From assembly GCA_942492835.1 (NCBI GenBank), contig OW818645.1:3410001-3474000 (forward strand): a stretch of 64,000 bases of DNA, written 5' to 3'. Positions 60,671 to 64,000 of this stretch are shown here, piece after piece. A program made the translations under genes and the position numbers. The notes under the pieces are model-generated. The model did not search any database, was not told where the DNA came from, and worked only from the letters and a program-made list of their open reading frames with translations. This stretch comes from GWB2-37-7 sp942492835 (GTDB lineage: Bacteria > Bacillota > Clostridia > Lutisporales > Lutisporaceae). Numbering within the stretch: position 1 is the first letter of the stretch; each line of letters starts with the position of its first letter.

Positions 60671-62899
60671 ATGAATAAAAATTATACTGCATATAAGACA
60701 AAGAAAAACCAGTCAGATCAAAGTGAAGTAAGAGCATATAGTTCCAGCAGAGAGCATTTAGCTGATGAATTAAAACGTCTTGAGCTGTTCCTCGGGCTAA
60801 AAATACCAAAAGAAAAACAGCCAGAGGTAGAAGGTCAATATACTGGAATGGTTATGCTAAAAAAGGAAATATATGATTTGTTGGGAAAGGACTGCTTCAA
60901 AGATTGCGAAGAAAGCCTTACAGAAAGTGAACTGATTAAACTTACAGAGCATATAGAAAAAAGGCTCATAGCAAGCAGAGAAGAAGGAGTTCGACTATCC
61001 TTGCCTCATATTTCTAAGATGCTGAACCTAAGTCCCTTTGAAGAAAGCTGTATTATTATCTGTCTTGCACCGGAGCTAGATCAAAAGTTCGAGAGGATTT
61101 ATGCGCATATTCAAGACAATATGGTATTGCAAAATCCTAGCATTGATATGGTAATAAAGCTTTTTGCAGCATCAGAGAAAGAAAGAATAACCTTGAGAAC
61201 AGCATTTGCACCGCAAGCACCTCTTATGAGGTTTTTGCTGGAATGTGGAAAAGATTTTATGGACACTAGAGTTCCTCTTATTGCTCGTCCCTTAAAGCTA
61301 GAGGACTGGGTTGTGAATTTTCTGCTGGATTATGAAGTGCTGGATGAACGTCTGGTACAGGTATCAAAAATACTTCAAGTTCGGGGAGCGTTGGAGGATA
61401 TAGAGCTTACAGATATTGAGAAGAATATTATTCGATTCATGACATATTTCAGCTCAAATCGAGAAGGGAACTATAGAAGAATTTTTTACTTATATGGACC
61501 TGATGGAGTAGGGAAAAAGAATCATGCTATTGCAGTATGCCAAAGGCTTGGATATTCATTGATTATTACAGACATAGAAAAAATACTTGCCTCAGATATA
61601 TCATTTGTCGAAGTATTAAAGCTTCTAGGACGTCATGCGATACTAGGAAATACAGCTCTTTGCTTTGAAAACTTCTCAGCAATGCTTACAGAAGATGATA
61701 AATATCTGAATAAACTGTATTTGCTAATGGACATGCTTGTAACCTTTTCACCTGTTAGCTTTATTCTTGGCGAAGCACCATGGAGTCCTGCTTTACTTGA
61801 TGTACATGTAAATTATATACAAATAGAATGTCCCGCTCCAAATGAAAAAGAAAGAAGAGCTTATTGGGAAAGCGCAAGCCAAAGCTACGAGCTTGATCAG
61901 ATTATAAATTTTGATGATTTAACAGGCAGCTTCCGTTTTACACTGGGTCAGATACAAGCTGCTTTAAATCACAGTGAAAGCCTTGCAGTTTGGAACGGAG
62001 CTAGCAATGGTTTGATTGGAGAAGCAGATCTGTATAATGCCTGTTATTCACAATCCAATAGGAAGCTGAATACCTTAGCAGCCAAAATAAATACTGTATA
62101 TAACTGGGATGCACTTGTTCTGCCTACTGAGCAAACGTCCCAATTAAGAGAGATTTGCCACCAGGTAAAGTATCGATCCATTGTATATAGAGATTGGGGC
62201 TTCGAGAAGCGACTATCACTGGGAAAAGGACTTAATGTTCTGTTTTCTGGGCCGCCTGGCTGTGGCAAGACCATGGCTGCAGAAGTCATAGCTAATGAAC
62301 TGGGGCTAGAAATATACAAGATTGATGTATCACAAATTGTAAGCAAATACATAGGAGAGACGGAAAAGAACATAGCAAAGATATTTCTAGAGGCTGAAAC
62401 CTCAAATGCAATTTTGTTTTTCGATGAAGCGGATGCATTGTTTGGAAAGCGTTCTGAGGTAAAGGATTCTCATGATAGGTATGCAAATATGGAAATTAGT
62501 TATTTGCTTCAACGGATAGAGGAGTATGAAGGAATAATAATTCTAGCTACTAATTTAAGCCAGAATATCGATGAAGCATTTTTACGTAGACTTCATTTTA
62601 GTGTAGAATTTCCATTCCCAGAAAAGGCACAGCGTAAGCTGATTTGGCAGGGCATGTTTCCGAAAGTGGCACCACTTGATAAGGATATTGATTATGAATT
62701 TATGTCGGACAAGTTCTTGCTGGCAGGTGGAAATATAAAAAATATAGTTTTAAATGCTGCGTTTTATGCAGCACATGAAGCAAGCAGCATTACAATGAAG
62801 CATATTATGCTTGCAGCAAAGCGTGAGTATAAAAAACTAGGAAAAACATTTTTAAAATCAGATTATGACCAATATTACCAATTAATTGAGGTGATTTAA
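60671..62899 (+). CDS. AAA+ ATPase of a contractile injection system (Afp15/Pvc15-like)
   Basis: 742-aa protein. Winged-helix-like N-part (~35-250), a first AAA module with degenerate Walker A 'GPDGVGKKN' (~275), and a second, intact AAA module: Walker A 'FSGPPGCGKTMAAEVIANEL' (~527), Walker B 'AILFFDEADALFGKRSE' (~580), sensor 'IILATNLSQNIDEAFLRRL' with Arg finger. The dead-then-live order and the neighbours (DUF4255 and sheath genes) match the ATPase of eCIS/PVC clusters, thought to act in assembly or particle loading. ATG at 60671, weak upstream GATG. The DUF4255 gene follows after 2 bases. Confidence 0.9.
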   Translation: MNKNYTAYKTKKNQSDQSEVRAYSSSREHLADELKRLELFLGLKIPKEKQPEVEGQYTGMVMLKKEIYDLLGKDCFKDCEESLTESELIKLTEHIEKRLIASREEGVRLSLPHISKMLNLSPFEESCIIICLAPELDQKFERIYAHIQDNMVLQNPSIDMVIKLFAASEKERITLRTAFAPQAPLMRFLLECGKDFMDTRVPLIARPLKLEDWVVNFLLDYEVLDERLVQVSKILQVRGALEDIELTDIEKNIIRFMTYFSSNREGNYRRIFYLYGPDGVGKKNHAIAVCQRLGYSLIITDIEKILASDISFVEVLKLLGRHAILGNTALCFENFSAMLTEDDKYLNKLYLLMDMLVTFSPVSFILGEAPWSPALLDVHVNYIQIECPAPNEKERRAYWESASQSYELDQIINFDDLTGSFRFTLGQIQAALNHSESLAVWNGASNGLIGEADLYNACYSQSNRKLNTLAAKINTVYNWDALVLPTEQTSQLREICHQVKYRSIVYRDWGFEKRLSLGKGLNVLFSGPPGCGKTMAAEVIANELGLEIYKIDVSQIVSKYIGETEKNIAKIFLEAETSNAILFFDEADALFGKRSEVKDSHDRYANMEISYLLQRIEEYEGIIILATNLSQNIDEAFLRRLHFSVEFPFPEKAQRKLIWQGMFPKVAPLDKDIDYEFMSDKFLLAGGNIKNIVLNAAFYAAHEASSITMKHIMLAAKREYKKLGKTFLKSDYDQYYQLIEVI

Positions 62900-62901
62900 T
62901 A

Positions 62902-63480
62902 ATGGCAGTAGATACCGGTAGTGTGATAAGAGATGTCAGTACAAGTATAAAAGCACTGCTAAAAGCAAATATCCCAGAGCTAAGTGATGATAGCTTTATA
63001 AGCTTAGGTTCTCCAAGTGATATTGATACATCTACAGTTAAGCTTTCAATGTGCTTGTATTATCTAAACCATAACCCAAGTATGAGGAATAGTGAAAAAG
63101 AAGCGATTTATGCTTCAAATCAGTTTTACTATCCACCTGCATATCTTGATCTTTACTATCTTATGACTCCATATGCAAAGGATAGAGAGACAGAACTGCT
63201 TATACTAGGAAGGATATTCCAAACCTTTCATCAACATTCAGTTTTAAGTGATGATGATTTAAAAGGAAATCTTCTAGCCTGTGGAAATGAAGAAATCAGG
63301 ATTTCCTATAATAATCTGACGGTACAGGACATTAAGCAGCTTTGGGAAGGCTTCCCAGGGAAGCCTACCAAAGTAAGCTTGTCCTATCTAGTTTCTCCAG
63401 TAAGGCTACCAGCTGATAAGACAATTATAATACCTAGAGTTGAGACAAAAAATCTGGAGATTACAGAAATAATAAGGTAG
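62902..63480 (+). CDS. DUF4255 protein, tail-terminator of the injection system (Afp16/Pvc16-like)
   Basis: 192-aa protein of the DUF4255 family: 'IRDVSTSIKALLKANIPELS', 'TVKLSMCLYYLNHNPSMRN', 'PPAYLDLYYLMTPYAKDRET', 'ELLILGRIFQTFHQHSVL' and 'LWEGFPGKPTKVSLSYLVSP'. In antifeeding prophage and PVC particles this family caps the sheath-tube end and sets its length. Start ATG two bases after the ATPase stop, with GAGGTGATT as ribosome site in that gene's end. Strong evidence that the locus is an eCIS rather than a prophage. Confidence 0.9.
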   Translation: MAVDTGSVIRDVSTSIKALLKANIPELSDDSFISLGSPSDIDTSTVKLSMCLYYLNHNPSMRNSEKEAIYASNQFYYPPAYLDLYYLMTPYAKDRETELLILGRIFQTFHQHSVLSDDDLKGNLLACGNEEIRISYNNLTVQDIKQLWEGFPGKPTKVSLSYLVSPVRLPADKTIIIPRVETKNLEITEIIR

Positions 63481-63638
63481 TCACAATTATTCGCCTTGAA
63501 AGGGGGGATTTGAGGAATTGTAATATACCTCGGCACTATTATGTGGCATATGATTTCGCATTCTAAAAATTGCGAGGCATATATATATCCTAAATAATTA
63601 GGATAATAAAAATTACAGTATTACAAGGAGGGCTTGAA
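63481..63638. other. Spacer between the cap and sheath genes
   Basis: 158 bp with an A/T-rich stretch, a short CCTAA/TTAGG dyad at 63588-63601, a CCTCG...CGAGG pair (about 63528-63577), and AAGGAGGG before the sheath ATG. It may hold a separate promoter for structural genes; none was identified with confidence. Confidence 0.35.
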
Positions 63639-64000
63639 ATGCCAAATTATTATTCACCTGGTGTTTATGTTGAGGAAGTGTCAAGTGGGGTAAAACCTAT
63701 TGCAGGTGTTGGAACATCTGTTGGTGCTTTTGTAGGAATTGCAGAGAAGGGTGTAATCGGAAAGGCAGTGCTGGTAACAAATTGGAGCCAGTTTGTAAAT
63801 GAATTCGGGAGCTTTATACCGAATGCATATCTTGCTTATGCGGTGTACAATTTCTTTGCTGAAGGCGGTACATCCTGTTATGTGGTCAGGGCCGCTTCAA
63901 ATGATATCAAAACGTCTTCCACTGTCATAAAAGACACTGGTGCAGCTGATTTGTTCAAGGTTTCTGCAAGATCAGAAGGTGCTTGGGGAAACAGGATTTA
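63639..64000 (+). CDS. Contractile tail sheath protein (5' part, cut by window edge)
   Basis: First 120 codons of a sheath protein. 'YYSPGVYVEEVSSGVKPIAG', 'VGTSVGAFVGIAEKG', 'VTNWSQFVNEFGSF', 'LAYAVYNFFAEGGTSCYVVR' are the conserved opening of phage/eCIS sheath subunits (Afp2-4, Pvc2-4 type). ATG at 63639 after AAGGAGGG. Tube, baseplate and further genes are expected beyond the right edge. Confidence 0.93.
   Translation, partial: MPNYYSPGVYVEEVSSGVKPIAGVGTSVGAFVGIAEKGVIGKAVLVTNWSQFVNEFGSFIPNAYLAYAVYNFFAEGGTSCYVVRAASNDIKTSSTVIKDTGAADLFKVSARSEGAWGNRI

Overview
The window comes from an anaerobic, spore-forming, low-GC Firmicute of the class Clostridia. The support is AT-rich DNA with strong AGGAGG ribosome sites and many TTG/GTG starts, spore-type hydrolases (LysM-GH18, LysM-M14), rubrerythrin, an electron-bifurcation-type NADH/NADPH/ferredoxin complex, and a CBM3 cellulose-binding module. 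No rRNA or tRNA genes and no intact insertion sequence were seen; one decayed IS1182-like remnant is present.

Layout. 1-2.5 kb: a cut-off OmpR regulator and a FAD/Rieske oxidoreductase. 2.6-4.7 kb: a compact RiPP cassette, with a 24-codon Cys-rich precursor lying between 18-bp inverted repeats and followed by a radical SAM/SPASM maturase. 4.8-7.5 kb: a lipoprotein, the transposase remnant, then a TPR receptor overlapping a 48-codon secreted peptide gene, which looks like an RRNPP-type quorum-sensing pair. 7.7-10.6 kb: a GHL10-amidase wall enzyme. 10.8-20.8 kb: an IclR/KdgR-type regulator, a perfect GAAACG-type operator, and a long operon joining KDPG aldolase and KDG kinase to a branched-chain-amino-acid-type ABC transporter, an aminotransferase and an HpcH/HpaI aldolase. 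21-24.6 kb: a two-component system and an AraC regulator. 24.7-37.2 kb: spore and wall hydrolases, rubrerythrin, TerC, LysR, a TtcA-like enzyme, TPR protein, PrcB-like lipoprotein, CAP protein, cyclophilin, a TlpA/CcdA thiol-redox pair, SPFH and ribbon-helix-helix proteins. 37.3-45.5 kb: a MATE pump, a three-gene Stn-like transhydrogenase operon, and a CarD-like protein.

45.8-64 kb is the most unusual part. A reverse-strand pair looks like a split sigma factor (region-4 protein plus a small region-2-like protein, reminiscent of SigO/RsoA). It faces a lysis cassette (membrane protein with a MshEN-like tail, LLH-type holin, amidase endolysin), a giant secreted protein of 21 HYR repeats ending in CBM3, a 1308-residue AHH-nuclease polymorphic toxin with its ankyrin-repeat candidate immunity protein, and the start of a contractile injection system (AAA+ ATPase, DUF4255 cap protein, tail sheath running off the right edge). 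The inference is that this is an extracellular contractile injection system (eCIS) locus with its own effector, immunity, lysis and possibly dedicated transcription factor.

All assignments come from reading motifs and gene context by eye; no database search was run.
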